Below are positions 1 through 8,079 of a stretch of 64,000 nucleotides of DNA, piece by piece (position 1 is the stretch's first letter; each line of letters starts with the position of its first letter). The notes under the pieces were generated by a model. That model saw only the letters and a program-made list of their open reading frames with translations, had not been told where the DNA came from and searched no databases. This DNA comes from Microbacterium sp. LWO13-1.2 (GTDB taxonomy: Bacteria; Actinomycetota; Actinomycetes; Actinomycetales; Microbacteriaceae): NCBI RefSeq assembly GCF_038397725.1, contig NZ_CP151634.1, positions 868,001-932,000 of the forward strand. Reading direction: 5' to 3'. The position numbers and the translations under genes are program-made.

Positions 1-23
1 GCGAATCGTGAGCAGGGGATTCC

Positions 24-1235
24 TCAGCCGCGAACGCTCCGCGTGACCGTGAACTTCGGAGTGCGGTGCACCTGCTCGGTCGGGCCGACGATCCTCGTCA
101 GCTCGCCCTTGTATCCGAGGGACGAGTTGTAGACGGTCCAGAGCTCACCACCGGGCCGGAGCAGGCGAGCGGATGCCTCGAACAGGCGGGTCGCTGCGCC
201 GGTGTGCACGCTGTTACCGAGGTGGAACGGCGGGTTGAGCAGCACGATGTCGGCGCTCGCGTCTGCGAGGTCTGACCCGGCGTCGTCGTGGGTCACCGTG
301 ACGCGATCGGCGACTCCGTTCGCGGCGACGGTCGCGCGCGCCGACGCAACGGCCGCGGCAGAGCGGTCGGTCGCGACTACGCGGGCGTCGGGGTGCGCGA
401 GGGCATAGGCCACGGCGAGCGCGCCGGTGCCGCAGCCGAGGTCGATGACGGTCGGCGCGTCCTGTGGGGCGTCCATAACTCCGGAAGAATGCGCCGATCC
501 GGCCGATTCCGGGGTGATTTCGGCCGGATTAGGGTCATTTTTCCGGAGTTGTGAACGCCCGAGCAGGGGCAACTGATCGAGCAGCACCCGGGTGCCGATG
601 TCGAGGCGCGCCCCGGCGAAGGCGCCGCCATGCGCAACGAGGATGAGCCCGTCATGCTCCGCCCGCACCGGGAACGGCGGTTCGGCCGGAACCTCGCGCG
701 GCTCGCTCGCCACGATCAGTCGAGACTTCCGCTCCGCACGCTCGGCCTGTACCCGCGCGAAACTGCGACCGAGCACCTCGTTCTGCGCGAGGGTCATGTG
801 CTTGACGCGCCCGCCGGAGACGAGCACGACGTCGGGCGCAGCCCATCGGGCGACGGCGTCTGCGATCTCCTCGAGTTCGGCGAGCGCCTTCGGCAGCTGC
901 AGCAGCACGAGCCGGGCACCGACGAGCAGGTCGCGCTCGAGTTCGTGTTCGCGGAAACCGTCGAGGCCCATCTCGCGCGCGTTACGTGCGAGCGCACGCC
1001 GACCGGTGGCCAGATCTTGATGCACGCGGATGCCTCGGAATCCGGCATCCGTCAGCGCCAGGGTGATCGCCCCGTACTCGTCGCCGATCACCGCGATCTC
1101 CGGGCCGGCGATGTCGCGCTCTTCGGCGAGCGCAAGCGTCCTCGTGACGAGCACCTCATCAGTGGCATCCCATGCCTGCAGATTATCGGCCTCGACGTCG
1201 GGCCAGCGGCGCAAACGGCGGTAGGGGAAGTCCAT
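24..1235 (-). CDS. Class I SAM-dependent methyltransferase, RsmC/RlmG-like
   Basis: 403 residues. It resembles the two-domain bacterial rRNA guanine-N2 methyltransferases (RsmC/RlmG): a degenerate N-terminal methyltransferase-like half and a catalytic C-terminal half. The SAM-binding motif DLGCGTG is at residues 265-271 and the NPPF catalytic motif at 334-337. In this family NPPF marks amino-group methylation of a base, so 23S or 16S rRNA guanine is the likely substrate, by inference. The linker between the halves (about residues 227-255) is unusually long because an 86-bp palindromic repeat is read in frame there. The gene stands alone and converges on nothing visible at the left edge of the window. 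The start at 1235 gives a normal N-terminus for the family. Confidence 0.85.
   Translation of the reverse strand: MDFPYRRLRRWPDVEADNLQAWDATDEVLVTRTLALAEERDIAGPEIAVIGDEYGAITLALTDAGFRGIRVHQDLATGRRALARNAREMGLDGFREHELERDLLVGARLVLLQLPKALAELEEIADAVARWAAPDVVLVSGGRVKHMTLAQNEVLGRSFARVQAERAERKSRLIVASEPREVPAEPPFPVRAEHDGLILVAHGGAFAGARLDIGTRVLLDQLPLLGRSQLRKNDPNPAEITPESAGSAHSSGVMDAPQDAPTVIDLGCGTGALAVAYALAHPDARVVATDRSAAAVASARATVAANGVADRVTVTHDDAGSDLADASADIVLLNPPFHLGNSVHTGAATRLFEASARLLRPGGELWTVYNSSLGYKGELTRIVGPTEQVHRTPKFTVTRSVRG
471..556. repeat. 86-bp palindromic repeat, copy 1, inside the methyltransferase gene
   Basis: The ends form a 21-bp imperfect inverted repeat (471-491 and 536-556; core ACTCCGGAA/TTCCGGAGT, 3 mismatches). 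The outer right end reads GAGTTGTGAAC, the same as the copy at 32925-33010, and both copies are 86 bp. On the minus strand it is fully open in the methyltransferase frame and encodes about residues 227-255, a polar linker just before the SAM motif. The inner part also has GGCCG-rich inverted segments. Confidence 0.8.
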
Positions 1236-1395
1236 CCTCCCAGCCTAGGAGTGCGAGTTCGCGACGCGGACCGATCACGTATTCCGTCGCGTGAGCCGAC
1301 CCGATCCGACTCGCGCGATCGCGCCAGCCGACACCGCTCGCTCGGACTGCCCCTTGCAGAAGAAACACGACCGATACACAATGGTCATCTAATAG

Positions 1396-1432
1396 ATCAA
1401 ATTGAGCTGTTTGATGGATGCAATGTCGCATC
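1396..1432 (+). promoter_or_regulatory. AT-rich regulatory region with two inverted repeats before the nitrilase gene
   Basis: Upstream of the start at 1449 the base composition falls sharply. Two dyads sit side by side: ATCAAA-N8-TTTGAT at 1396-1415 and GATGC-N6-GCATC at 1417-1432. They are candidate operators, possibly for the GntR regulator encoded at the end of this gene cluster. That link is inferred from position only. Confidence 0.4.
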
Positions 1433-1448
1433 TGAGGGAGATGTCTGT

Positions 1449-2228
1449 ATGACACTGAGAGTTGCCGGACTGCAGCATCACGGGGCACCCGGCGATGTGG
1501 ACGCGAACCTCGCCATCATCACGGAGGCCGCGCATCACGCCGTCGAGCAGGGGGCCCGCCTTCTCGTGACCCCCGAGATGTTCGTGACCGGGTACAACAT
1601 CGGCGCCCGCCTCGCGCCCCTCGCCGTCGCCGAGCTGGTCGACCGCGTCGCCCGCATCGCCGTCGAGGCCGACATCGCGATCATCGCCGGCCTGCCCGAG
1701 CCGCACCCCGACGGCGGGATCACCAACTCTCTCGTCGCGATCGACCGCGACGGCACTGAACTGCTCCGCTACCGCAAGGCGCATCTGTTCGGCGACCTCG
1801 ATCGCAACCTGTTCGTGCCAGGCGACACCCTCCCGCCGACCTTCGTGCTCGACGACGTGACGCTCTCGGTACTCATCTGCTACGACGTCGAGTTCCCCGA
1901 GGCGGTCCGCGCCGCGGCACTGGCAGGAGCGGATGCCGTCATCGTGCCCACCGCGCAGATGGTGCCCTACGCGCACATCGCCGAGCGCCTCATCCCCGTG
2001 CGCGCCTGGGAGAACCAGCTCTACATCGTGTACGTGAATCGGGTCGGCGCCGAAGAGGATCTGACCTACGTCGGGCGCAGCAGCATCGTGTCGCCCGAGG
2101 GCGTGAGCCTCGCCGCTCTCGGCCCCACAGAGACCGGACTCATGATCGCCACGATCGATCCCGAAGCTGTCGAACGCGCCCGCCGGAAGAACCCGTATCT
2201 GGCAGACCGCCGCACGGACCTGTACTGA
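1449..2228 (+). CDS. Carbon-nitrogen hydrolase (nitrilase superfamily amidase)
   Basis: 259 residues, normal for the family. The Glu-Lys-Cys catalytic triad is visible: E43 in VTPEMF, K110 in YRKAHLFG and C144 in LICYDVEFP. These enzymes hydrolyse non-peptide C-N bonds in amides or nitriles in the cytoplasm. The start at 1449 follows a GGGAG ribosome site and gives the typical N-terminus MTLRVAGLQ; the open frame extends much further upstream but without family similarity. It is followed after 49 bp by an amino-acid permease and then a GntR regulator, which suggests import and hydrolysis of an amide-containing compound. The substrate cannot be read from the sequence. Confidence 0.88.
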   Translation: MTLRVAGLQHHGAPGDVDANLAIITEAAHHAVEQGARLLVTPEMFVTGYNIGARLAPLAVAELVDRVARIAVEADIAIIAGLPEPHPDGGITNSLVAIDRDGTELLRYRKAHLFGDLDRNLFVPGDTLPPTFVLDDVTLSVLICYDVEFPEAVRAAALAGADAVIVPTAQMVPYAHIAERLIPVRAWENQLYIVYVNRVGAEEDLTYVGRSSIVSPEGVSLAALGPTETGLMIATIDPEAVERARRKNPYLADRRTDLY

Positions 2229-2277
2229 ACCTCCCTGTCCCGCATCCGGCACCGGATGCTCTGTCGAAAGTGATCTC

Positions 2278-3747
2278 ATGACCGTCTCCCCTCCCACCGA
2301 GCCGCATCAGCGTCTCGACGGCCAGCTCGGCACCGGCGCCATCGTCTTCATGGTGATCGCAGCCGCGGCACCGCTCACGGTGATCGGCGGCAACGTCCCG
2401 ATCGCGATCGGCGCCGGCAACGGCCCTGGCGCACCGATCGGCTTCGCCCTCGCCGCCGTCATCCTGCTCGTCTTCTCGGTCGGTTTCGTCACGATGACGC
2501 CGTTCGTGAAGGAGGCCGGTGCGTTCTTCTCGTACGTGACAGCGGGACTCGGCTCTCGACTGGGGCTGGGCTCGGCCTTCACGGCCTTGGTCGCGTATAC
2601 CGCGATCCAGGTCGGCATCTACGGATACATGGGGTGGGCGGTCGACGACCTCGTGACCTTCTTCGGGGGTCCGAGCCTGCCATGGTGGCTGTACTCGTTC
2701 GCGACGATGGCGATCGTCGCGGTGCTCGGCTACCGGCACATCGACCTGAGCGCCAAGGTGCTCGGCATCGCGCTGGCGCTCGAGATCCTGGTGGTTGTCG
2801 TGCTCGACGTCGTGATCTTCGCGACGGGCGGGGCGGAAGGCATCGCGCTCGAGACCTTCGATCCGGCCTACGTCTTCTCGGGCGGAATCGGCGTGGCGGT
2901 GCTGTTCGCGCTCACCGGATTCATCGGCTTCGAGGCCACCGCCGTGTTCCGCGACGAGGCGCGTTCGCCGGAGCGCACCATCCCGCGGGCGACGTACCTC
3001 GCCGTGGTGATCATCGGCGTGTTCTACGCCGTCTCGTGCTGGGCGCTCGTGACGGGCGTCGGCGCCGGCAACGCTGTGGCCGCCGCCCAGCAGACGCTCG
3101 CCGGTGAAGGCAATCTACTGCTCGACACCACCACCGAATACCTCGGCCCGATCGTGCGCGACGTCGTGCAGGTCCTCCTCATCACGAGCCTGTTCGCGTG
3201 CGTGCTGTCCTTCCACAATGTGATCGCGCGTTACCAGTTCACGCTCGCGCACAAGGCCGTGCTGCCCGCACGGCTCGGTCACCGGCACCCGGCCCACCAC
3301 TCGCCGGCATTCTCGTCGGTCGTGCAGACGGTCACGGCCGCGATCATCCTCGCCGTCCTCGCTCTGCTTGGTCTCGATCCGCTCGTGGGTGTGTTCGGAT
3401 CGATGGCGGGCGTGGCCACGGTCGGCATGGTGCTGCTGATGCTCACCACCTCGGTCGCCGTCGTCGTGTTCTTCGCCCGTCGTCCTCAGCTCGCCGCCGG
3501 ACGCTTTGCGAGAGCCAGGGTGTTTCCGCTGCTCTCGATCGGCGGCCTCGCCTTCGCTCTCTGGCTCGTGCTCTCGAACTTCACACTCGTCACCGGCGGG
3601 AGCGCGGCGGTGAGCACAGTGCTCGCGCTCATTCCCGTGATCGCGACGGTGATCGGTATCGTGTGGGGGAAGCGGTTCTCGCTCGACGCGGAACTCGTCG
3701 ACGACGCCGCCGCATCGGACCACGCGGAGGAGCGCGCGGCACGCTGA
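2278..3747 (+). CDS. APC-family amino acid permease
   Basis: 489 residues with about 12 hydrophobic segments. The N-terminal part (LGTGAIVFMVIAAAAPLTVIGGN) matches the first helix of the amino acid-polyamine-organocation superfamily, which has a broken helix with small residues where substrate binds. GFIGFEATAVFRDEA, near the middle, is the usual conserved stretch of helix 6 and the loop after it. It would be a secondary transporter in the cell membrane. It lies between the amidase gene and the GntR regulator gene on the same strand, so its substrate is probably an amino acid or amine linked to the amidase reaction. Specificity is not predictable. Confidence 0.88.
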   Translation: MTVSPPTEPHQRLDGQLGTGAIVFMVIAAAAPLTVIGGNVPIAIGAGNGPGAPIGFALAAVILLVFSVGFVTMTPFVKEAGAFFSYVTAGLGSRLGLGSAFTALVAYTAIQVGIYGYMGWAVDDLVTFFGGPSLPWWLYSFATMAIVAVLGYRHIDLSAKVLGIALALEILVVVVLDVVIFATGGAEGIALETFDPAYVFSGGIGVAVLFALTGFIGFEATAVFRDEARSPERTIPRATYLAVVIIGVFYAVSCWALVTGVGAGNAVAAAQQTLAGEGNLLLDTTTEYLGPIVRDVVQVLLITSLFACVLSFHNVIARYQFTLAHKAVLPARLGHRHPAHHSPAFSSVVQTVTAAIILAVLALLGLDPLVGVFGSMAGVATVGMVLLMLTTSVAVVVFFARRPQLAAGRFARARVFPLLSIGGLAFALWLVLSNFTLVTGGSAAVSTVLALIPVIATVIGIVWGKRFSLDAELVDDAAASDHAEERAAR

Positions 3748-3784
3748 GCCGGGGCACCGGGTCGCGGCAGGTGCCCACCTCGAG

Positions 3785-4507
3785 ATGAGACGCACGATGG
3801 ACCTGACCTCCCCGGCACTCGGTGCCATCCGCCGCACGACCGCCGTCGACACCGTCCGCGCCCGCATCTCACTGGCCGTCGAGCTCGGCATGCTCTCCCC
3901 AGGACAGCGGCTGCCGGGGACGCTCGACACCGCTCGCGCGTTCGACGTGAGCGAGATGACGGTGCGTCGTGCCTACCGCGCGCTCAGCGAGGAGCACGTC
4001 GTGGTGCGGCGACCTGGTCGTGCGGGCGGCACCTTCATCGCCGATTCCCCCGCGATCGGCACCGTCGCCGAGATCGACGCTTACCGCGCGGACGCCGCCC
4101 ACGTGCACGCGCTCATCGACCAGCGCGCGGTGCTCGAGGCGGGGCTCGCCGCGACCGCGATCGGATCTGTCGACGATGACGCGCTCGGCCGGCTCGATGC
4201 GCTGGTCGACGAGATGCGCGTCGCACCGGACTGGACCGGGTTCCGCACGGCGGACGCCGCGTTCCACGGCGCCCTCGCATCGATGAGCCCGGCCGAGGGC
4301 GCCGTGGAGCTGCATCGCCGGGTCACGCACGAGCTGTACACCTACTTCATCCCCTATCGGATCGACTACCTGCGGGCGTCGAACGAGGAACATGCTCGGC
4401 TGGTCGACGCGCTTCGCTCCGGAGATGCCGGGGCCGCCAGTCGGCTGGCGTTCGATCACGTCGCCGAGCTGCACACGTCCATGTACGTCGGTCATCCACC
4501 CGTCTGA
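3785..4507 (+). CDS. GntR-family transcriptional regulator (FadR/FCD type)
   Basis: About 240 residues. The N-terminal winged helix (roughly residues 25-85) contains the GntR pattern GQRLPGTLDTARAFDVSEMTVRRAYRAL, followed by an all-helical FCD-like effector domain with E/D/H residues that bind metal or carboxylates in the family. It probably controls the amidase-permease pair directly upstream, 37 bp away. The start is uncertain: ATG 3785 and ATG 3797 are both possible and neither has a strong ribosome site. The AT-rich dyads at 1396-1432 are a possible target. Confidence 0.82.
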   Translation: MRRTMDLTSPALGAIRRTTAVDTVRARISLAVELGMLSPGQRLPGTLDTARAFDVSEMTVRRAYRALSEEHVVVRRPGRAGGTFIADSPAIGTVAEIDAYRADAAHVHALIDQRAVLEAGLAATAIGSVDDDALGRLDALVDEMRVAPDWTGFRTADAAFHGALASMSPAEGAVELHRRVTHELYTYFIPYRIDYLRASNEEHARLVDALRSGDAGAASRLAFDHVAELHTSMYVGHPPV

Positions 4508-4552
4508 GGCACCGGACCCGCCCCGCGCGCGCCGCCTCCTCGACCTCCCGAG

Positions 4553-5590
4553 CTACGACGGAGAGCGCGTGGACTCCCGGATCACGAGTCCGGTGGTGAG
4601 CACCTGAGAACCAGGCGTGGGCTCGTTCCGCATCATCGTGAGCAGGGCGGCCGCCGCCGCTTCGCCTTTCGCGTCGATGTCCTGACGGACCGTTGTCAGA
4701 GCGGGCGAAACGCGGGCGGCCAGCGGGCTGTCATCGAATCCGACGACCGACAAGTCCTCGGGCACACGGATGCTTCTGGCTCTGGCCTGCTCGATCACTT
4801 CCAGCGCGGCGAGGTCGGACCACGCCAGGACAGCGGTCGGCGGAGCGTCGAGCATCCGACCGATCCGCGTCTTCAGGATCTCGTCGATCGCCAGGCCCGG
4901 CGTTCCGACGATGCGCGGCACGATGCCGCTCTCCGTCAGCGCCCGAATCCAGCCGCCCAGACGCTCGGCGGTGGTCGATGTCGCAGAGGCCAGCACGCTC
5001 TCGGAGGGCGGCTCGTCGTCCGCATCGACCGTCGGCACGACGAGCGCGATATCGGAATGCCCCAGGTCGATCAGGTGCTGCGCCGCTTCATGGGCGCCTG
5101 TGCTGTTGTCGAGCGAGATGCTCGGCATTCCGGGAATCGGCGCTCCTTCGACCGTCACGACCGGCAGACGGCGCTCCGTCAACGCCGTGACGGCCTTGGT
5201 CCGCGGCGTGCAGGAGTAGATGATCGCGCCGTCCATCGCGACGTCGCGCGCAGGAACGACCCCGTCGTGAGACGAGGAGTGCAGGAGGACGAGCGAGTAG
5301 CCCGCATCGGCGAGTGATCCCGCCACTGCGCGGACGAACCCGACCGCGACTTCATCTGTGAACGCATCGCGAGGCGAGTTCGTCAGCACCATGCCGACGA
5401 CTCCCGTGCGGCCCGAGGCCAGCGCGCGCGCTGCAGGGTCGGGGCCGGAGTAGCCCAGCGCCTGCGCGGCATCCATGATCCTGGTCCGAAGATCGGCGGA
5501 CAGCTGATCCGGGCGCGAGAACGCATTCGAAACCGTCATCCGGCTCACACCGACATGCTCGGCTATGGTCTGCAGCGTCACGCGCGCCAT
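4553..5590 (-). CDS. LacI-family transcriptional regulator
   Basis: 345 residues. The N-terminal helix-turn-helix and hinge are typical (TLQTIAEHVGVSRMTVSNAFSRP near residues 4-24; GYSGPDPAARALASGRTG in the hinge), followed by a periplasmic-binding-protein-like effector domain. The ATG at 5590 is chosen because GGAGGT lies 7 bases upstream; the open frame runs on to 5692 without family similarity. It is likely a repressor of sugar genes, but its neighbours are other regulators and no sugar operon adjoins it, so the target is unknown. Confidence 0.85.
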   Translation of the reverse strand: MARVTLQTIAEHVGVSRMTVSNAFSRPDQLSADLRTRIMDAAQALGYSGPDPAARALASGRTGVVGMVLTNSPRDAFTDEVAVGFVRAVAGSLADAGYSLVLLHSSSHDGVVPARDVAMDGAIIYSCTPRTKAVTALTERRLPVVTVEGAPIPGMPSISLDNSTGAHEAAQHLIDLGHSDIALVVPTVDADDEPPSESVLASATSTTAERLGGWIRALTESGIVPRIVGTPGLAIDEILKTRIGRMLDAPPTAVLAWSDLAALEVIEQARARSIRVPEDLSVVGFDDSPLAARVSPALTTVRQDIDAKGEAAAAALLTMMRNEPTPGSQVLTTGLVIRESTRSPS

Positions 5591-5627
5591 CCCGTCCACC
5601 TCCGTCATCATTCTGCCCGACCGAGTC

Positions 5628-5867
5628 CTATGCGCGTTCGGAGGCGACGGCGGCGCACCTCGGGCGAGGCGGCTCGATGACCTCGGCGGCACGTCGCAGT
5701 CCGCGAGCGAGCGCCTCTCGGACTCGCCGTATCGCGACCGCGCGGCGCTGCGCCGCGTAGTGGCGATCGCGGGCGCTCAATGCCTCCCGTCGCCGCTGAT
5801 CGTGGGGGTCGAGTGTCCCCGCGATGTACTCCGCCGAGACAAGCGCGGAGATCGTCGAGTGGTCCAT
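5628..5867 (-). CDS. Small basic protein of unknown function under a palindromic operator
   Basis: 79 residues, rich in Arg and Ala, with a predicted helical middle (RRAVAIRRVREALARGLRRAAEVI). I do not recognise the family. It is supported as real by an AGGAAG ribosome site 4 bases before the ATG and by a well-formed promoter whose spacer holds a perfect 14-bp palindrome. It lies just upstream of the LacI gene on the same strand, so it could be co-transcribed with it. Similar short Arg-rich proteins occur in actinobacteria without known role. No membrane segment or cysteine pair is visible. Confidence 0.6.
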   Translation of the reverse strand: MDHSTISALVSAEYIAGTLDPHDQRRREALSARDRHYAAQRRAVAIRRVREALARGLRRAAEVIEPPRPRCAAVASERA

Positions 5868-5879
5868 GATGCTTCCTTT

Positions 5880-5926
5880 CTGTATCGGTACAGAAAGACG
5901 TTACTGTACCGGTACAGACGAGTCAA
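5880..5926 (-). promoter_or_regulatory. Promoter with two TetR-type operators for the small basic protein gene
   Basis: On the minus strand a -35 TTGACT (5926-5921) and -10 TAACGT (5903-5898) are 17 bp apart. The spacer holds the perfect palindrome CTGTACCGGTACAG (5904-5917). A second copy with one mismatch, CTGTATCGGTACAG, lies at 5880-5893 between the -10 and the ribosome site. Centres are 24 bp apart. Palindromes of this form are typical of TetR-family repressors; no TetR gene is seen in the window. Confidence 0.75.
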
Positions 5927-5950
5927 GAGAAAACTCGATCTCGAATCGGG

Positions 5951-5994
5951 TTGACACGCTCCCGGGTTCTATGGTTACTTAGTCGAGTAACTAA
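5951..5994 (+). promoter_or_regulatory. Promoter/operator of the YtrA-type GntR-ABC operon
   Basis: TTGACA at 5951-5956 is a good -35; the -10 is less clear (TTACTT or GTTACT about 17-18 bp later). Overlapping dyads TTACT-N6-AGTAA (5975-5990) and TTAGT-N6-ACTAA (5979-5994) cover the expected transcription start, which fits autoregulation by the GntR protein encoded next. Confidence 0.6.
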
Positions 5995-6015
5995 CCCACT
6001 AACCGCGGAGGACAC

Positions 6016-6405
6016 GTGATCGAAGAAGGCAAACCCCTCTTCCTCCAGATCGCCGAGCAGATCGAGGACTCGATCCTCGAGGGTTCGCTCGCCGAGGAGG
6101 CCCAGGCGCCCTCGACCAACGAGCTCGCCGCGTTCTACCGCATCAACCCCGCAACCGCAGCGAAGGGAGTCGCCGTGCTCACCGACAAGGGAGTGATCTA
6201 CAAGCGCCGAGGCATCGGCATGTTCGTCTCCGAGGGAGCACGAACTCTGCTGCTCGGCGAACGGCGCGAGGTCTTCGCCGACCGCTACATCGACCCGCTC
6301 CTCGCCGAAGCCCGCACGCTCGGCCTCGACGCCTCCGACCTTGCGGCGCTGCTCACCGAGCGCGCCGCCCAGATCACCAACGCAGAAGGGAAGAACCCCG
6401 CATGA
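6016..6405 (+). CDS. GntR-family regulator, YtrA subfamily
   Basis: 129 residues, the short length typical of YtrA-type regulators, which have a winged helix but only a small C-terminal dimerisation region. The N-terminal pattern PLFLQIAEQIEDSILEGSL and the recognition region NPATAAKGVAVLTDKGVIYKRRG are visible. GTG at 6016 is chosen because GGAGGA lies just before it. The stop overlaps the ATG of the ABC ATPase gene (ATGA), so regulator and transporter are translated together. In the family these proteins repress their own ABC operon, which the dyads at the promoter support. Confidence 0.88.
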   Translation: MIEEGKPLFLQIAEQIEDSILEGSLAEEAQAPSTNELAAFYRINPATAAKGVAVLTDKGVIYKRRGIGMFVSEGARTLLLGERREVFADRYIDPLLAEARTLGLDASDLAALLTERAAQITNAEGKNPA

Positions 6406-7301
6406 CCACCGTCATCGAGGTGCACAACCTCACCAAGCGCTACAAGAACAAGCGCGCGCTCGACAACGTCTCGCTCACCGTCGAGGGCGGCGCCATCTAC
6501 GGCCTCCTGGGTCGCAACGGCGCCGGCAAGACGACTCTGATGTCGATCCTCACCGCGCAGAACTTCGCCAGCGAAGGTTCGGTACGGGTGTTCGGCGAGC
6601 ACCCGTACGAGAACACCCACGTTCTGAGCCGGCTGTGCTTCGTGAGGGAAAGCCAGAAGTACCCCGAGGATGCGACTCCCAAGGTCGCGCTCCGTTCGGC
6701 GGCGCTGTTCTTCCCGAACTGGGATCAGGACCTCGCCGACCAGCTCATCGAGGACTTCCAGCTGCCGATGAAGCAGCGGATCAAGAAGCTCTCTCGGGGG
6801 CAGCTCTCCGCCGTCGGCGTGATCATCGGCCTCGCTTCCCGCGCCGAGATCACCTTCTTCGACGAGCCCTACCTCGGCCTCGACGCGGTCGCTCGGCAGA
6901 TCTTCTACGATCGCCTGCTGGCGGATTACTCCGAGCATCCGCGCACGATCATCCTGTCGTCGCATCTGATCGACGAGGTCTCCAACCTCATCGAGAAGGT
7001 GATCGTCATCGACAACGGACGCATCATCCTCGACGAGGACACGGATGCCGTGCGCGACCGCGCCGTCACGATCGTCGGCGAGGCCGCGAAGGTCGACGCC
7101 TGGACGACCGGGCGCGAGGTGCTGCACCGCGAATCGCTCGGCCGGGTGGCATCCGTCACCATCCTCGGCACGCTGTCGGCCGAAGATCGCGCAGCGCTGA
7201 ACGCCGAGGGTCTCGATCTCGCACCCGTCTCGCTCCAGCAACTGATCGTGCGCCTGACCCAGAAGGAATCGGGCGCGAACATCCTCGAGGAGGTCCGCTG
7301 A
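6402..7301 (+). CDS. ABC transporter ATP-binding protein (YtrB-like)
   Basis: 299 residues. Walker A (GRNGAGKTT, about residues 38-46), Q-loop region, a signature reading LSRGQ in place of LSGGQ, and Walker B with its catalytic Glu (ITFFDEP) are present, plus the H-loop (LSSHLIDE). The C-terminal extension is as in exporters related to YtrB/BcrA. It overlaps the GntR gene by 4 bp and the permease gene by 1 bp. YtrA-linked transporters often respond to cell-wall stress or antimicrobial peptides, but the substrate here is unknown. Confidence 0.9.
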   Translation: MTTVIEVHNLTKRYKNKRALDNVSLTVEGGAIYGLLGRNGAGKTTLMSILTAQNFASEGSVRVFGEHPYENTHVLSRLCFVRESQKYPEDATPKVALRSAALFFPNWDQDLADQLIEDFQLPMKQRIKKLSRGQLSAVGVIIGLASRAEITFFDEPYLGLDAVARQIFYDRLLADYSEHPRTIILSSHLIDEVSNLIEKVIVIDNGRIILDEDTDAVRDRAVTIVGEAAKVDAWTTGREVLHRESLGRVASVTILGTLSAEDRAALNAEGLDLAPVSLQQLIVRLTQKESGANILEEVR

Positions 7302-7987
7302 TGCTTCGCACTCTGAAGGTCATCCGTCTGCAGCTCATCAACAAGCAGACATACATCTGGGTTCCGCTGATGATCGTCGGCGGCTCTCTGCTCATCTCGA
7401 TCCTCATCTCCGCGATGATCCCGATCGACGAGCCCAAGTACGGTGGCGGCAGCCAGGCTCCGCTGTGGTACTTCCTGTTCGTCGGCATCCAAGCGCTGAC
7501 GATGACGTTCCCGTTCTCGCAGGCGCTGAGCGTCACGCGCCGGGAGTTCTATCTCGGCACGCTGATCACGGCGGCGCTGACCAGCGCGATCCTGGGCGCG
7601 ATCTTCATCGTCGGCGGGCTGATCGAGCTGGCAACGAACGGCTGGGGCGTGAACGGGTGGTTCTTCCACCTGCCCTGGGTCTGGGAAGCGGGCCCGCTCG
7701 CGGCCGGGTTCGTGTACTTCACCCTGGCCCTGTTCATCTTCATCATCGGATTCACCTGCGCCACGATCTACAAGAGCTGGGGAACGATGGTGCTCACCAT
7801 CATCGGGCTGGGCCTCGGACTGGTCATGGTCGGCCTGGTGTACCTGGCAACCAGCCTCGAGCTCTGGGGGAATGTCTGGACCGGCATCCTCGACCTCGGT
7901 GCCCTCGGCCTCGCGCTGTGGGGGCTCGTCGCCATCGCGATCATGGCCGGGGTCTCGTTCCTCGCCTTCCGGAGGGCGATTCCCTGA
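7301..7987 (+). CDS. ABC transporter permease
   Basis: 228 residues with six hydrophobic segments, beginning MLRTLKVIRLQLINKQTY. It is the membrane half of the exporter whose ATPase gene ends at its start (TGATG, 1-bp overlap). The sequence has no recognised signature beyond the helices, as is usual for this permease group. A strong bidirectional terminator at 8008-8045 ends the operon. Confidence 0.85.
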   Translation: MLRTLKVIRLQLINKQTYIWVPLMIVGGSLLISILISAMIPIDEPKYGGGSQAPLWYFLFVGIQALTMTFPFSQALSVTRREFYLGTLITAALTSAILGAIFIVGGLIELATNGWGVNGWFFHLPWVWEAGPLAAGFVYFTLALFIFIIGFTCATIYKSWGTMVLTIIGLGLGLVMVGLVYLATSLELWGNVWTGILDLGALGLALWGLVAIAIMAGVSFLAFRRAIP

Positions 7988-8007
7988 GCGCAGGCTCAGC
8001 TCGGCCC

Positions 8008-8045
8008 GGATGCCGCGATCGCACGCTCGTGCGGTCGCGGCATCC
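8008..8045. terminator. Bidirectional intrinsic terminator-like hairpin
   Basis: A 17-bp stem (GGATGCCGCGATCGCAC with its complement, one G-T wobble on the RNA) encloses the loop GCTC. It lies between the convergent ABC permease and ArsR-like genes. There is no clear U-tract, which is common in high-GC actinobacteria. Confidence 0.75.
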
Positions 8046-8079
8046 TCGTCTGGATTCCCGCGCCGCCCGTCGGTCGCGG

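Noticed and set aside
630..1448. Upstream extension of the nitrilase frame
   Set aside because: It is antisense to the methyltransferase gene and lacks nitrilase similarity; ATG 1449 has a ribosome site.
5565..5954. 129-residue plus-strand frame over the LacI/small-protein promoter
   Set aside because: It crosses the twin operators and is antisense to better supported genes; no ribosome site or domain.
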